A stretch of 64,000 bases of DNA. Source: Lacisediminimonas profundi (GTDB lineage: Bacteria > Pseudomonadota > Gammaproteobacteria > Burkholderiales > Burkholderiaceae_D). The stretch covers positions 620,001 to 684,000 of the forward strand of contig NZ_VTTH01000001.1 in assembly GCF_008831265.1 (NCBI RefSeq), in the 5' to 3' direction. The first letter of the stretch is position 1. Every line of letters starts with the position of its first letter. The notes below the pieces were generated by a model. The model searched no databases, had not been told where the DNA came from, and saw only the letters and a program-made list of their open reading frames with translations. The position numbers were made by a program, and so were the translations under genes. Positions 51,849 through 62,208 of this stretch are shown here, one piece after another.

Positions 51849-52178
51849 ATGGGATTTTTCAGCAAGATTCTGGAAAAGCTGGGTTTCGATGCCGGTAGCA
51901 ACAAGGTCGAGGAAACGATGAACACGCCGGCTACGCCCGCGAGTCCGGCTGCACCAGAGGCCGTGCCTGTGACGCCGATGCGCGAGATCGACGTGGTGGC
52001 GCAGCTTGAGCAAAAGGCGGCCGCCAACCCTAAAATAAATGGGGTCAGACTCGATATAAACGCGTTTATATCGAGTCTGACCCCATTTATTGTTACCCGG
52101 GCAGCAAGACTGGTGAGGATCCCAACGAATTTGCTACCCAAGCGTTGCCGGTTTGGGTTGAGAGGCTCCTCGGGATGA
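51849..52178 (+). pseudogene. DUF3597 gene interrupted by a palindrome
   Basis: The ATG at 51849 (AGGAG upstream) opens MGFFSKILEKLGF, an Ala/Pro/Thr-rich linker and IDVVAQLEQKAAANP, the start of the DUF3597 domain. After about 61 codons the frame runs into palindrome copy 6 and continues as NGVRLDINAFISSLTPF, which is simply the translated repeat, to a stop at 52178. The conserved second half of DUF3597 (about 60 residues) is absent. The 3' part was replaced or deleted when the palindrome arrived. Confidence 0.7.
52034..52091. repeat. GGGGTCAGACTCGA palindrome, copy 6 (inside the DUF3597 reading frame)
   Basis: A perfect 58-bp palindrome with no loop (centre AAACG/CGTTT). It fuses the DUF3597 fragment to the sequence before terC. 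Confidence 0.96.
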
Positions 52179-53197
52179 TTTCCATCGGTACCCCTTTATT
52201 GTGGACACAGTTTCTGGTGTTTGTCTTGATCGCCCTTGCGATCGATTTTCTAGCTCTAAATCGTCAGGGTTCGCATACCGTCAGCATGCGAGAAGCGACC
52301 ATCTGGACACTTGTCTGGGTGGCTGTGTCGTCTCTATTTGTCGGCTGGCTGTGGTGGTATCTTGGCGGTACTGGACCGGACCCCATTTCCCGAGAACTTG
52401 CGGACGCCAAGGCACTTGAGTTCATTACCGGCTATTTGGTAGAGAAGGCGCTAGCGGTCGACAATATCTTTGTCTTCCTGATGATATTCACCTACTTCGC
52501 TGTGCCGTCAGCTTTCCAAAAGCGGGTCTTGATGATCGGAATTCTGGGCGCTTTAGTCTTGCGCGCCATCATGATTTTTATCGGAGCTTGGCTGATTTCC
52601 CAGTTTCACTGGATCATGTATGTGTTCGGCGCATTCCTGTTGTTCACCGGAATAAAGATGTGGTGGGCGGCAGGTCAAGAGCCTGACCTTGGGAATAATC
52701 CGGCACTTCGCTGGATTCAGCGGCACATGAAGCTCTCGCCCAACTACGACGATGAAAAATTCTTCACGGTGACCGATGGCGTAAAAATGGCCACGCCGTT
52801 GTTCGTGGTAATTCTGCTCATTGGAATTGTGGACTTGGTGTTTGCGGTGGACTCAATCCCCGCCATTTTTGCCATTACGACGGATCCGTTCATTGTGCTC
52901 ACATCCAATGTCTTTGCGATCCTTGGTCTGCGAGCGATGTATTTCCTGCTTGCAGGCATGCATGAGCGGTTTCATCTGCTCTCGTACGGACTGGCAATTG
53001 TGCTGGGCTTTATCGGCATCAAGATGCTGCTTATAGATATCTACAAAGTACCGATCGTCTGGTCTCTGGGCTTCACGATTACGACGCTTGCGGTCACCAT
53101 GTTGTTATCGCTGCGGATACCAGCCAGAACCGGCAAGGCAGGAACAGCGTTTCCGTTCAGTCCCAAGCGAGACGACGGATCTACGGAAGAAAAGTGA
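52175..53197 (+). CDS. TerC-family membrane protein
   Basis: 340 residues with about eight to nine transmembrane helices. The TerC acidic motifs are present (LVEKALAVDNIFVFLMIF; GIVDLVFAVDSIPAIFAIT). TerC/Alx proteins export Mn2+ or protect secretion of metalloproteins. The ATG at 52175 matches the usual TerC N-terminus (MISIGTPLLW); an in-frame TTG at 52145 would add ten residues. No yybP-ykoY riboswitch is recognised in the 80 bp between the palindrome and the start. Confidence 0.9.
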   Translation: MISIGTPLLWTQFLVFVLIALAIDFLALNRQGSHTVSMREATIWTLVWVAVSSLFVGWLWWYLGGTGPDPISRELADAKALEFITGYLVEKALAVDNIFVFLMIFTYFAVPSAFQKRVLMIGILGALVLRAIMIFIGAWLISQFHWIMYVFGAFLLFTGIKMWWAAGQEPDLGNNPALRWIQRHMKLSPNYDDEKFFTVTDGVKMATPLFVVILLIGIVDLVFAVDSIPAIFAITTDPFIVLTSNVFAILGLRAMYFLLAGMHERFHLLSYGLAIVLGFIGIKMLLIDIYKVPIVWSLGFTITTLAVTMLLSLRIPARTGKAGTAFPFSPKRDDGSTEEK

Positions 53198-53311
53198 GAC
53201 AGGGGCTACAAGCCCTGGAGGTGCGGCATGCGGGGCCGCAAAGGCATCAGTAATCAAGCGTGGCCTGGCCATCGCCGCCATCCAAAGTTGGATAGACTGT
53301 TTTTGAATCGA

Positions 53312-53354
53312 CTCCCCGACCTGGACTCGAACCAGGGACCTGCGGATTAACAGT
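53312..53354 (-). repeat. Duplicated 3' part of tRNA-Asn (candidate att site)
   Basis: 43 bp identical to 54903-54945, covering the tRNA-Asn sequence from just after the first anticodon-stem bases to the acceptor end. Identity stops on both sides; the anticodon-proximal side continues as TGTGCCAAT. This is how the distal attachment site of an element integrated in a tRNA 3' end looks. Confidence 0.8.
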
Positions 53355-53378
53355 TGTGCCAATGAACCGTGTCTATTC

Positions 53379-53413
53379 ACTATTGGCACGCCCTCACTCG
53401 TCACGCTTCGCCA
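53379..53413. repeat. 35-bp direct repeat, copy A
   Basis: ACTATTGGCACGCCCTCACT begins a 35-bp segment found again at 53998-54032 with one mismatch. Its ATTGGCAC also pairs with GTGCCAAT at 53356-53363. Copy A overlaps the last codons of the HEPN-like gene. Confidence 0.85.
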
Positions 53414-53910
53414 AGAACCGCCGAACCTGTCACACCCTCGGTTTGAGATGCCGCCAAATCGAGCGAGAAAGAAAACCCCCTTAGGTAGCCTTCCGCAAGC
53501 GCGACCATTGGCTGAATAAAGTCGTTCTGCTCGTCGAGGTACTTAATCACGGACCTACACTTTTCTTTCGAATCGAGCGCCGCGTCATGGCGGCACAAGA
53601 AGTGGTGGATCAGCTCGTTTCTGCGATCTAGTACGCCCTTCAAATACAACTCGAACGCAACTTTGTCCTCTGTCTTAGTTCCATCTTTTAGACGCTGTAT
53701 CAGTATGCCGAGCACCTGCTTATCCGCGAGAAGTCGCTGTACGTCGAGCTCGGGAGGCGCAGTGCAATTGCCCGTGGTCGGTGTCAGGTAAGGCGTGACA
53801 ATTTTTAGGCAGGCCTCGATACGCTGAAAGGCTAGCAGGTTTCGACCTATCTTAATTAGGGCTTGCTGGATGAGCCGATTAACGGTCACTGGCGGCGATG
53901 GATTCTGCAT
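53401..53910 (-). CDS. HEPN-like hypothetical protein of the tRNA-Asn island
   Basis: 169 residues, predicted mostly helical, no signal peptide. The segment DRRNELIHHFL contains an RxxxxH motif (RNELIH) like that of HEPN ribonucleases, preceded by helices typical of such folds (ALIKIGRNLLAFQRIEACLKIV). I recognise no named family. The gene lies between two 35-bp direct repeats and next to a HepT/MntA module, so a defence or toxin role is plausible but unproved. Confidence 0.6.
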   Translation of the reverse strand: MQNPSPPVTVNRLIQQALIKIGRNLLAFQRIEACLKIVTPYLTPTTGNCTAPPELDVQRLLADKQVLGILIQRLKDGTKTEDKVAFELYLKGVLDRRNELIHHFLCRHDAALDSKEKCRSVIKYLDEQNDFIQPMVALAEGYLRGFSFSLDLAASQTEGVTGSAVLGEA

Positions 53911-53997
53911 CGGGAGAGTGTCGCGTCCGTTTGTAAGGCTATGATTTTACTGTCTTTTTGTTGGATTAGCAGTTGAAATAGGGCATTGTTTTTTTTG

Positions 53998-54032
53998 ACT
54001 ATTGGCACGCCCTCACTCGTCACGTTTCGCCA
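53998..54032. repeat. 35-bp direct repeat, copy B
   Basis: Second copy of the 53379-53413 segment (C to T at one position), 619 bp away. Together the two copies bracket the HEPN-like gene and its promoter. Confidence 0.85.
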
Positions 54033-54101
54033 GTAGCCGTTAGATCTGGCACCCCCATGGTGGAGCCTACTGTGCTGGTCGCCAAGCGGAGAAAAATTCG
54101 G

Positions 54102-54470
54102 CTATGCCTTCGGCCAGGTAGCATCCCTGATTGAGGCGAGCTGTTTCAAAAGATTCGGAAGATCTTTTTCAATGGTCGACCACAGTATTTTCAGGTCGAC
54201 TTTGAAGTACCCATGTGCCAGCGCATTTCTCATTTCGTATGCGTCAATCAGCGGCAGCTCGGGAAATTTCGCCAGAAATTCAGGGAACCTGCGATCGATG
54301 TTGTTGCTGGCTTCGCCGATGATCTCAAAATTGCGGATCACGGCATCCTGAATCAACTCGCTTGATTTGAAACCGGATTCGTCCAGATCGAGGCAATAGC
54401 GCTCTATCCGTTGTATGGCAGTCAGAATGTGGTCAACGTAGTCCTCAAGCCGCTGCTCATTGCGGGTCAT
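54102..54470 (-). CDS. hepT: HepT-family (DUF86) HEPN toxin
   Basis: 122 residues, all-helical HEPN domain with the RX4HXY motif (RNALAHGY). HepT proteins are RNase-like toxins neutralised by a MNT nucleotidyltransferase, which AMPylates the HepT tyrosine in studied systems. The gene overlaps mntA by 4 bp (ATGA). Confidence 0.9.
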   Translation of the reverse strand: MTRNEQRLEDYVDHILTAIQRIERYCLDLDESGFKSSELIQDAVIRNFEIIGEASNNIDRRFPEFLAKFPELPLIDAYEMRNALAHGYFKVDLKILWSTIEKDLPNLLKQLASIRDATWPKA

Positions 54471-54757
54471 ATCGGTTTCGCTTCAGCAACGACCTTGTCC
54501 CTGAATGAGTCAGGTAGCGCGTTTGGCGTGACTACATCCACCCTCACGCCCAGAAGCGCTTTGAGCTCACGCCTGATTGCGCCGATGTCAAACAATGAGG
54601 TCTCGGAAGTCGGGTCTATCAGGATGTCCAGGTCGCTGTCTTCGGTATCGATGCCTTGGGCGGCCGAGCCGAAAACGCGTGCGTTGGTCGCATTGTGACT
54701 CCGGACGATCTGTTGGATCGCCTGGCGGTGCTTGTGCAATGCGGTTGATGGTCTCAT
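54467..54757 (-). CDS. mntA: MntA-family nucleotidyltransferase antitoxin
   Basis: 96 residues. Minimal nucleotidyltransferase with the motif GSAAQGIDTEDSDLD (GSx10-11DxD) and a third acidic strand (VRVDVVT). It should inactivate HepT. The ATG at 54757 is preferred: the earlier part of the open frame overlaps the tRNA terminator and shows no family sequence. Confidence 0.9.
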   Translation of the reverse strand: MRPSTALHKHRQAIQQIVRSHNATNARVFGSAAQGIDTEDSDLDILIDPTSETSLFDIGAIRRELKALLGVRVDVVTPNALPDSFRDKVVAEAKPI

Positions 54758-54856
54758 GGTCCGGAAATTATCTAGGTCTTCCCGGGTTGACGCAACTCCC
54801 GCATAACGGAAGAAATGGTGGCGGGCTTTATCCTGATGCGAATTTGAATCTGCCAA

Positions 54857-54890
54857 AAGAAAAAGCCCCCACGCTTTCACGTGAGGGCTT
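54857..54890 (-). terminator. Intrinsic terminator downstream of tRNA-Asn
   Basis: AAGCCC-C-CACG (54863-54873) pairs with CGTG-A-GGGCTT (54880-54890) around CTTTCA; on the minus strand it is followed by five T residues. It lies 10 bp after the tRNA 3' end. Confidence 0.8.
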
Positions 54891-54899
54891 CAAATTCTG

Positions 54900-54975
54900 T
54901 GGCTCCCCGACCTGGACTCGAACCAGGGACCTGCGGATTAACAGTCCGTCGCTCTACCAACTGAGCTATCAGGGA
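54900..54975 (-). tRNA. tRNA-Asn (anticodon GUU)
   Basis: 76 nt including an encoded CCA. On the minus strand: acceptor 5' TCCCTGA, D-loop AGCTCAGTTGGTAGAGC, anticodon loop CTGTTAATC (GTT), T-loop GGTTCGAGTCC and acceptor 3' TCGGGGAGCCA. It pairs TCCCTGA/TCGGGGA with one G-T. Its 3' part is duplicated at 53312-53354. Confidence 0.96.
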
Positions 54976-55079
54976 ACAGAGATGAGATTATAGGGGACAA
55001 CAGCTTGGATTGTCAAAACCTTGCTGCGAAAAAACACAAATTCTTTGTTCGCAGCAGGGTCCCCGTACTCATCAACCTC

Positions 55080-56294
55080 TTACAGCACCTTCGCAATCGC
55101 GTCAGTGACGTAGTCGATGTTCTTTGTGTTCAGCGCGGCGATGCAGATGCGGCCCGTGTCGATCGCATAGATCGAGTATTCGGCCTGCAGACGTCCAACT
55201 TGTTCCTTCGTCAGCCCGGAGTACGAGAACATCCCGCGCTGCTTGATGACGAAATCGAAATTGTGGGCGGGCGCTTTCTGCTTCAGCTTTTCCACCAGCA
55301 GCTTGCGCATTTCCTTGATGCGAACGCGCATGCCGGCCAGTTCTTCTTCCCAGGTCTTGCGCAGTTCCGGATTGGTCAGGGTCATGGCCACCACCTGGCC
55401 CGAGTGCATCGGCGGGCTGGAGTAGTTGGTGCGCACCACGCGCTTCATTTGCGACAGCACGCGGGCTGCTTCGGCGGCGTCAGCGGCCACGATCGACAGG
55501 GCGCCGACGCGCTCGCCGTACAGCGAGATCGACTTGGAGAACGAGTTCGATACGAACAGCGGGCCGCCGGCTTCGGTGAAGCGGCGAACGACTGCGCCGT
55601 CTTCGGCGATGCCGTCGCCAAAGCCCTGGTAGGCCATGTCGAGGAAGGGCACCAGGCCTTTTTCCTTGACGACCTTGATCACTTCATCCCACTGCTCGGT
55701 GCTGAGGTCGGCGCCGGTCGGGTTGTGGCAGCAGGCGTGCAGCAGGGCGATGCCGCCTTGTGGCATGGCCTTCAGGTCGGCCAGCATGCCGGCGAAGTCG
55801 ACGCCGCGGGTTGCCGCGTCGTAGTAACGGTAGCTGTTGACCACGAAGCCGGCCGATTCGAACAGCGCGCGGTGGTTTTCCCAGCTGGGGTTGCTGATCC
55901 AGACTTGCGATTGCGGCATCAGGCGCTTCAGGAAATCGGCGCCGAGCTTGAGCGCGCCGGTGCCGCCGATGGCTTGCACGGTGATCGCGCGCTTTTCTTG
56001 AATTACCGGGTTGTCGGCACCAAATACCAGCTCTTGCACAGCCTTGTCGTATGCGGCCAGGCCGTCGATGGGAATGTAGTTACGTGGCAGCGCTTGCTCG
56101 GTCATCAGCGCTTCTGCTTTTTGCACGCACTTGAGCAGCGGCACCTTGCCGTTTTCATCGTAGTAGACGCCGACGCCAAGGTTGACCTTGTTCGGGTTCT
56201 TGTCGGCCACATAGGCTTCGGTGATCCCGAGGATGGGGTCGCGGGGCGCCATCTCGACGGCGGAAAACAGGGCTGCGGGAGTGGGTGCGTTCAT
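55080..56294 (-). CDS. tyrB: Aromatic amino acid / aspartate aminotransferase
   Basis: 404 residues, class I PLP aminotransferase. PLP lysine in NSFSKSISLYGERVG, the CCHNPTGADL motif, and the C-terminal substrate Arg in DTGRICIAALN. It transfers amino groups between aspartate or aromatic amino acids and 2-oxoglutarate. aspC and tyrB cannot be fully separated by sequence. Divergent from uvrB; the two promoters share 56295-56434. Confidence 0.9.
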   Translation of the reverse strand: MNAPTPAALFSAVEMAPRDPILGITEAYVADKNPNKVNLGVGVYYDENGKVPLLKCVQKAEALMTEQALPRNYIPIDGLAAYDKAVQELVFGADNPVIQEKRAITVQAIGGTGALKLGADFLKRLMPQSQVWISNPSWENHRALFESAGFVVNSYRYYDAATRGVDFAGMLADLKAMPQGGIALLHACCHNPTGADLSTEQWDEVIKVVKEKGLVPFLDMAYQGFGDGIAEDGAVVRRFTEAGGPLFVSNSFSKSISLYGERVGALSIVAADAAEAARVLSQMKRVVRTNYSSPPMHSGQVVAMTLTNPELRKTWEEELAGMRVRIKEMRKLLVEKLKQKAPAHNFDFVIKQRGMFSYSGLTKEQVGRLQAEYSIYAIDTGRICIAALNTKNIDYVTDAIAKVL

Positions 56295-56434
56295 CGTGAT
56301 AGTATGAAAAATTCGCTGCGTCCCGGGGAAAACCGGGGATGGCGAGCGGGTTGGGGACGGGGCAAATTCCTGCTCGATTCATCGAGCGGTTTGCACCGGA
56401 CGCAACCCGGCATTTTACCAAAGGTCGCAAATCA

Positions 56435-58528
<2,094 letters not shown>

Positions 58529-58579
58529 GCAGGGCGTATTGCTGCCTGGCACATGCGGGAAGGAATAAAATACGGGCCC

Positions 58580-59368
58580 ATGATTCCTTCCTCGCTTGTT
58601 GACGCCCTCCGGCTCGCCCATCCTTCCTGGCATTCCATCCTGACCCGCGGGCTCGAAGCGGTGGACGCTGCGGACCCCTCCTATCTTCCTGGCCTTGAGG
58701 ATAGCGACTACCTGCCCAACGGCGGGCGGCTGTTCGCCGCTTTCCGGCAGCCACTGGACCAGGTGCGGTATGTGCTGGTCGGAGAGGGGCCCTATCCGCG
58801 CCCGGAAAGCGCCACCGGCGTCTGCTTCATGGACGGCGCGGTCAAGGAGCTGTGGTCGGAGAAGGGCTTGTCCACCAGGGTCAACCGCGCCACCTCGCTA
58901 CGCAATTTCATCAAGATGCTGCTGGTCTGCGACGGCACCCTGAGCCCCGACCAGTGCACCGGCGAGCCGCTGGCCGCCGCCTCGCAGAAGGCGCGGGCCG
59001 CCGGCAACAACTACATACAGTCGCTGACCGAACTGCAGGAATCGCTGCACGAGCACGGCTTCCTGCTGCTTAACGCCACGCTGGTCTACCGCCCCGAGGT
59101 CCCGCCAATGAAGGATGGCCGCGCCTGGCGTCCCTTTTTCCAGGCGGTCCTGACGGCGCTGGGGGAGAGGCAGGAGCAGTCGCCGCCGACACTGGTTCTC
59201 TGGGGCAAGGTGGCTGAACTGGTATCGGCGCTGGATGGCATCGGCAACTTCCCCCGCATCACCGCCGAACACCCGTACAACATCTCCTTCATCGCCAACC
59301 CGGCAATGCATGCCTTCTTCCGCCCCCTGCACCTGCTGCAGCGGCGTGCGGCAAGCGCCCCGCTGTGA
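58580..59368 (+). CDS. Uracil-DNA glycosylase-like protein
   Basis: 262 residues. The fold motifs of family 1 UDG can be traced: VRYVLVGEGPYPRPESATGVCF aligns with the catalytic water-activating loop (G-Q-D-P-Y-H), and EHPYNISF aligns with the HPSPLS leucine loop. The catalytic Asp of QDPYH appears as Gly (EGPYP), so canonical uracil excision is doubtful. ATG 58580 is preferred; ATG 58553 would add nine residues. Neighbour of uvrB, which fits a repair setting. Confidence 0.65.
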   Translation: MIPSSLVDALRLAHPSWHSILTRGLEAVDAADPSYLPGLEDSDYLPNGGRLFAAFRQPLDQVRYVLVGEGPYPRPESATGVCFMDGAVKELWSEKGLSTRVNRATSLRNFIKMLLVCDGTLSPDQCTGEPLAAASQKARAAGNNYIQSLTELQESLHEHGFLLLNATLVYRPEVPPMKDGRAWRPFFQAVLTALGERQEQSPPTLVLWGKVAELVSALDGIGNFPRITAEHPYNISFIANPAMHAFFRPLHLLQRRAASAPL

Positions 59369-59418
59369 AATAATGGCTAGTTGCAAGGCGCTGTCCTGAC
59401 ATTCGCGCTGCCCAATAC

Positions 59419-59468
59419 CTGACAAGATCAGTCGGCTTTGCTATACTTGATCAAATTGGTAGGGAATT
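59419..59468 (+). promoter_or_regulatory. Promoter of the isc operon with an IscR-like site
   Basis: CTGACA (59419-59424), 17 bp, TATACT (59442-59447). ATACTTGATCAAATTGGTAG (59443-59462), overlapping the -10 box and start, is like the type 1 IscR site, consistent with autorepression by [2Fe-2S]-IscR. Confidence 0.5.
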
Positions 59469-59515
59469 CAGGTTGAATTCGGCCTGAGTTCAAATTCTTA
59501 ACGGGGTGGCTTGCA

Positions 59516-59995
59516 ATGCGCTTGACAACGAAAGGACGGTTCGCCGTCACCGCCATGATTGACCTGGCGCTACGCCAGGACAAAGGGCCGGTGACGCTTT
59601 CCGGCATCAGCCAGCGGCAGGAAATTTCCTTGTCGTACCTGGAACAGCTGTTCGGCAAGCTGCGTCGGCACGAGATCGTCGATTCGGTTCGCGGTCCGGG
59701 TGGCGGCTATACGCTGGCGCGGCGGATGGAAGACGTGACGGTGGCGGACATCATCATTGCAGTCGACGAGCCGCTCGATGCAACGCAGTGCGGCGGCAAG
59801 GAAAATTGTGGCAGCCATCCGAAAGAACACGGCACGCGTTGCATGACGCATGACCTGTGGGCAACCCTGAACGCCAAGATGGTGGATTACCTGGATTCCG
59901 TTTCCTTGCGCGACCTGGTCGAGCAGCAGAAACAAAAGAGCAACGATCAGTCGGTGGTCAAGATGCACCGTCCGAACAACACGGCAGCAGCCTGA
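59516..59995 (+). CDS. iscR: Fe-S cluster regulator IscR
   Basis: 159 residues. Rrf2-type winged helix ([36 protein letters not shown]) and the three cluster cysteines in [18 protein letters not shown] (C-x5-C-x10-C). It senses [2Fe-2S] supply and represses the isc operon. Directly followed by iscS. Confidence 0.96.
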   Translation: MRLTTKGRFAVTAMIDLALRQDKGPVTLSGISQRQEISLSYLEQLFGKLRRHEIVDSVRGPGGGYTLARRMEDVTVADIIIAVDEPLDATQCGGKENCGSHPKEHGTRCMTHDLWATLNAKMVDYLDSVSLRDLVEQQKQKSNDQSVVKMHRPNNTAAA

Positions 59996-60017
59996 ATATC
60001 GAAGTGGAGTGAAAACA

Positions 60018-61271
60018 ATGAACGCACCCTTGACGCAAAGCCTGCTGGATACCCTGAAGGCTCCGCATTTCCCGGTTTACCTCGACTACTCGGCAACCAC
60101 GCCGGTCGATCCGCGCGTGGCCGACAAGATGATTCCTTACCTGCGCGAGCAGTTCGGCAATCCGGCATCGCGCAGCCATATGTATGGCTGGACGGCGGAA
60201 CAAGCGGTCGAGGAAGCGCGCCAGCATGTGGCGGACTTGGTGAATGCCGACCCGCGTGAAATCATCTGGACTTCAGGCGCGACCGAAGGCAACAACCTGG
60301 CGCTGAAGGGCGCGGCGCATTTTTACAAGACCCGTGGCAAGCACATCATCACCGTCAAGACCGAGCACAAGGCTGTGCTGGATACGGTGCGTGAACTGGA
60401 GCGCCAAGGGTTCGAGGCGACCTACCTGCAACCGCAGGACGACGGCCTGATCACGATCAAGCAGCTGGAAGAAGCCATGCGTCCGGACACGATCCTGGTG
60501 TCGGTAATGCTGGTCAACAACGAGATCGGCGTAATCCAGCCGATCGACGAAATCGGCGAACTGTGCCGCAAGAAGGGCATCATTTTCCATTGCGACGCTG
60601 CCCAGGCGACCGGCAAGGTGCATATCGACCTGCAAAAGACCAAGGTCGACCTGATGACCTTCACCGCGCACAAGACTTACGGTCCGAAGGGCATCGGCGC
60701 GCTGTACGTGCGTCGCAAGCCGCGTGTGCGGATCGAAGCGCAGATGCATGGCGGCGGCCACGAGCGCGGCCTGCGTTCGGGCACGCTGGCAACCCACCAG
60801 ATCGTCGGCATGGGCGAGGCTTTCCGCCTGGCCCGGCTGGAGATGGATGAAGAGAACAAGCGCATCGCCGCACTGAATGCACGGCTGGCCAAGGGCCTGA
60901 CCGAGATGGAAGAGGTCTATATCAACGGCGACATGGAACACCGTGTGCCGCACAACCTCAACGTCAGCTTCAATTACGTGGAAGGCGAGTCGCTGATCAT
61001 GGCGATCAAGGACATTGCGGTTTCGTCCGGATCGGCTTGTACTTCGGCCAGCCTGGAACCATCTTATGTATTGCGGGCGCTTGGCCGCAGTGACGAACTG
61101 GCGCACAGCTCGATCCGTTTCACCTTCGGCCGCTTCACCACCGAAGAGGACGTGGATTTCACGATCCGCCTGATCAAGGAAAAGGTCGGCAAGCTGCGCG
61201 AACTGTCGCCGCTTTGGGAAATGCACAAGGAAGGCATCGACATCAGCAAGATCCAGTGGGCAGCCCACTAA
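60018..61271 (+). CDS. iscS: Cysteine desulfurase IscS
   Basis: 417 residues. PLP lysine in [15 protein letters not shown] and the mobile catalytic Cys in [21 protein letters not shown], as in IscS. It takes sulfur from cysteine for Fe-S clusters and tRNA thiolation. The ATG at 60018 has TGGAGTG upstream; a GTG at 60009 is less likely. About 13 residues longer at the N-terminus than E. coli IscS. Confidence 0.97.
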   Translation: MNAPLTQSLLDTLKAPHFPVYLDYSATTPVDPRVADKMIPYLREQFGNPASRSHMYGWTAEQAVEEARQHVADLVNADPREIIWTSGATEGNNLALKGAAHFYKTRGKHIITVKTEHKAVLDTVRELERQGFEATYLQPQDDGLITIKQLEEAMRPDTILVSVMLVNNEIGVIQPIDEIGELCRKKGIIFHCDAAQATGKVHIDLQKTKVDLMTFTAHKTYGPKGIGALYVRRKPRVRIEAQMHGGGHERGLRSGTLATHQIVGMGEAFRLARLEMDEENKRIAALNARLAKGLTEMEEVYINGDMEHRVPHNLNVSFNYVEGESLIMAIKDIAVSSGSACTSASLEPSYVLRALGRSDELAHSSIRFTFGRFTTEEDVDFTIRLIKEKVGKLRELSPLWEMHKEGIDISKIQWAAH

Positions 61272-61375
61272 GGCATACAGGACGTAGCAATGCAGGCGGC
61301 ATGCCGGGCGGGTTCTCGCAGCGTAACCCGGCTCCGCCGCCAAAATAGCGAAACACCAGATCACAGGAAGACACC

Positions 61376-61789
61376 ATGGCCTATTCAGACAAAGTACTCG
61401 ACCACTACGAAAATCCCCGCAACGTCGGTTCCTTCCAGAAGGATGACGAAACCGTCGGCACCGGCATGGTCGGCGCGCCGGCTTGCGGCGACGTCATGAA
61501 ATTGCAGATCAAGGTCGGCGCCGACGGCGTGATCGAGGATGCGAAATTCAAGACCTATGGCTGCGGTTCGGCAATTGCTTCGTCGTCGCTGGTGACCGAA
61601 TGGGTCAAGGGCAAGACCCTGGACCAGGCCATGGAAATCAAGAACACCCAGATCGCTGAAGAACTGGCGCTGCCACCGGTCAAGATCCACTGCTCGATCC
61701 TGGCTGAAGACGCGATCAAGGCGGCGGTGCAGGATTACAAGGCACGGCACGGCGAGACCGCGGCCGCTGGCACCACCCAGGCGGCCTGA
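61376..61789 (+). CDS. iscU: Fe-S cluster scaffold IscU
   Basis: 137 residues. The three ligand cysteines lie in [19 protein letters not shown] and [12 protein letters not shown]; the LPPVKIHC motif recognised by HscA is present. It assembles clusters with IscS and delivers them with HscA/HscB. Separated from iscS by 104 bp without a gene. Confidence 0.97.
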   Translation: MAYSDKVLDHYENPRNVGSFQKDDETVGTGMVGAPACGDVMKLQIKVGADGVIEDAKFKTYGCGSAIASSSLVTEWVKGKTLDQAMEIKNTQIAEELALPPVKIHCSILAEDAIKAAVQDYKARHGETAAAGTTQAA

Positions 61790-61827
61790 CCGGGTTAGCG
61801 CCTGACTCATTGAACGGCAAACGAACC

Positions 61828-62151
61828 ATGTCAATTTCACTGACCGAAAAAGCAGCCAAGCATGTGACGCGTTACATGGAGCGGCGCGGCAAGGGCGTGG
61901 GCCTGCGGCTGGGCGTGCGCACCACCGGCTGCTCGGGCCTGGCTTACAAGCTGGAATATGTGGACGAGGCCAGCGCCGAAGACCAGGTGTTCGAGTCGCA
62001 TGGCATCAAGGTCTATGTCGACCCGAAGAGCCTGCCCTATGTAGACGGCACCGAACTCGACTTCGCGCGCGAGGGTCTGAACGAAGGCTTCCGCTTCAAC
62101 AATCCGAACGTCAAGGACGAGTGCGGCTGCGGCGAAAGCTTCCGCATCTGA
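61828..62151 (+). CDS. iscA: Fe-S assembly A-type carrier IscA
   Basis: 107 residues. A-type carrier with the three conserved cysteines ([15 protein letters not shown]). It carries iron or clusters to targets. It keeps the standard isc order. Confidence 0.96.
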   Translation: MSISLTEKAAKHVTRYMERRGKGVGLRLGVRTTGCSGLAYKLEYVDEASAEDQVFESHGIKVYVDPKSLPYVDGTELDFAREGLNEGFRFNNPNVKDECGCGESFRI

Positions 62152-62208
62152 GACTACGCCCGCACTGACATGCGGGCGTAGTGCGGGCGTCGCGCGTTCC
62201 AGGGTCAT

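Noticed and set aside
51140-52141. 333-codon minus-strand frame running through two palindromes
   Set aside because: It translates the repeats (NGVRLD.NAFISSLTPF) and antisense of the RIO kinase. It stays open only because the palindromes lack stops in this frame.
52092-52174. yybP-ykoY manganese riboswitch before terC
   Set aside because: The position would be typical, but I could not find the conserved loop sequences, and the palindrome insertion may have displaced the native leader.
53312-53354. A second functional tRNA-Asn gene
   Set aside because: Only the 3' part is present; the D-arm and 5' acceptor strand are missing.
53401-54880. CRISPR or large phage-defence island
   Set aside because: No repeat-spacer array or cas gene is visible. 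The island holds only three small genes and two 35-bp direct repeats.
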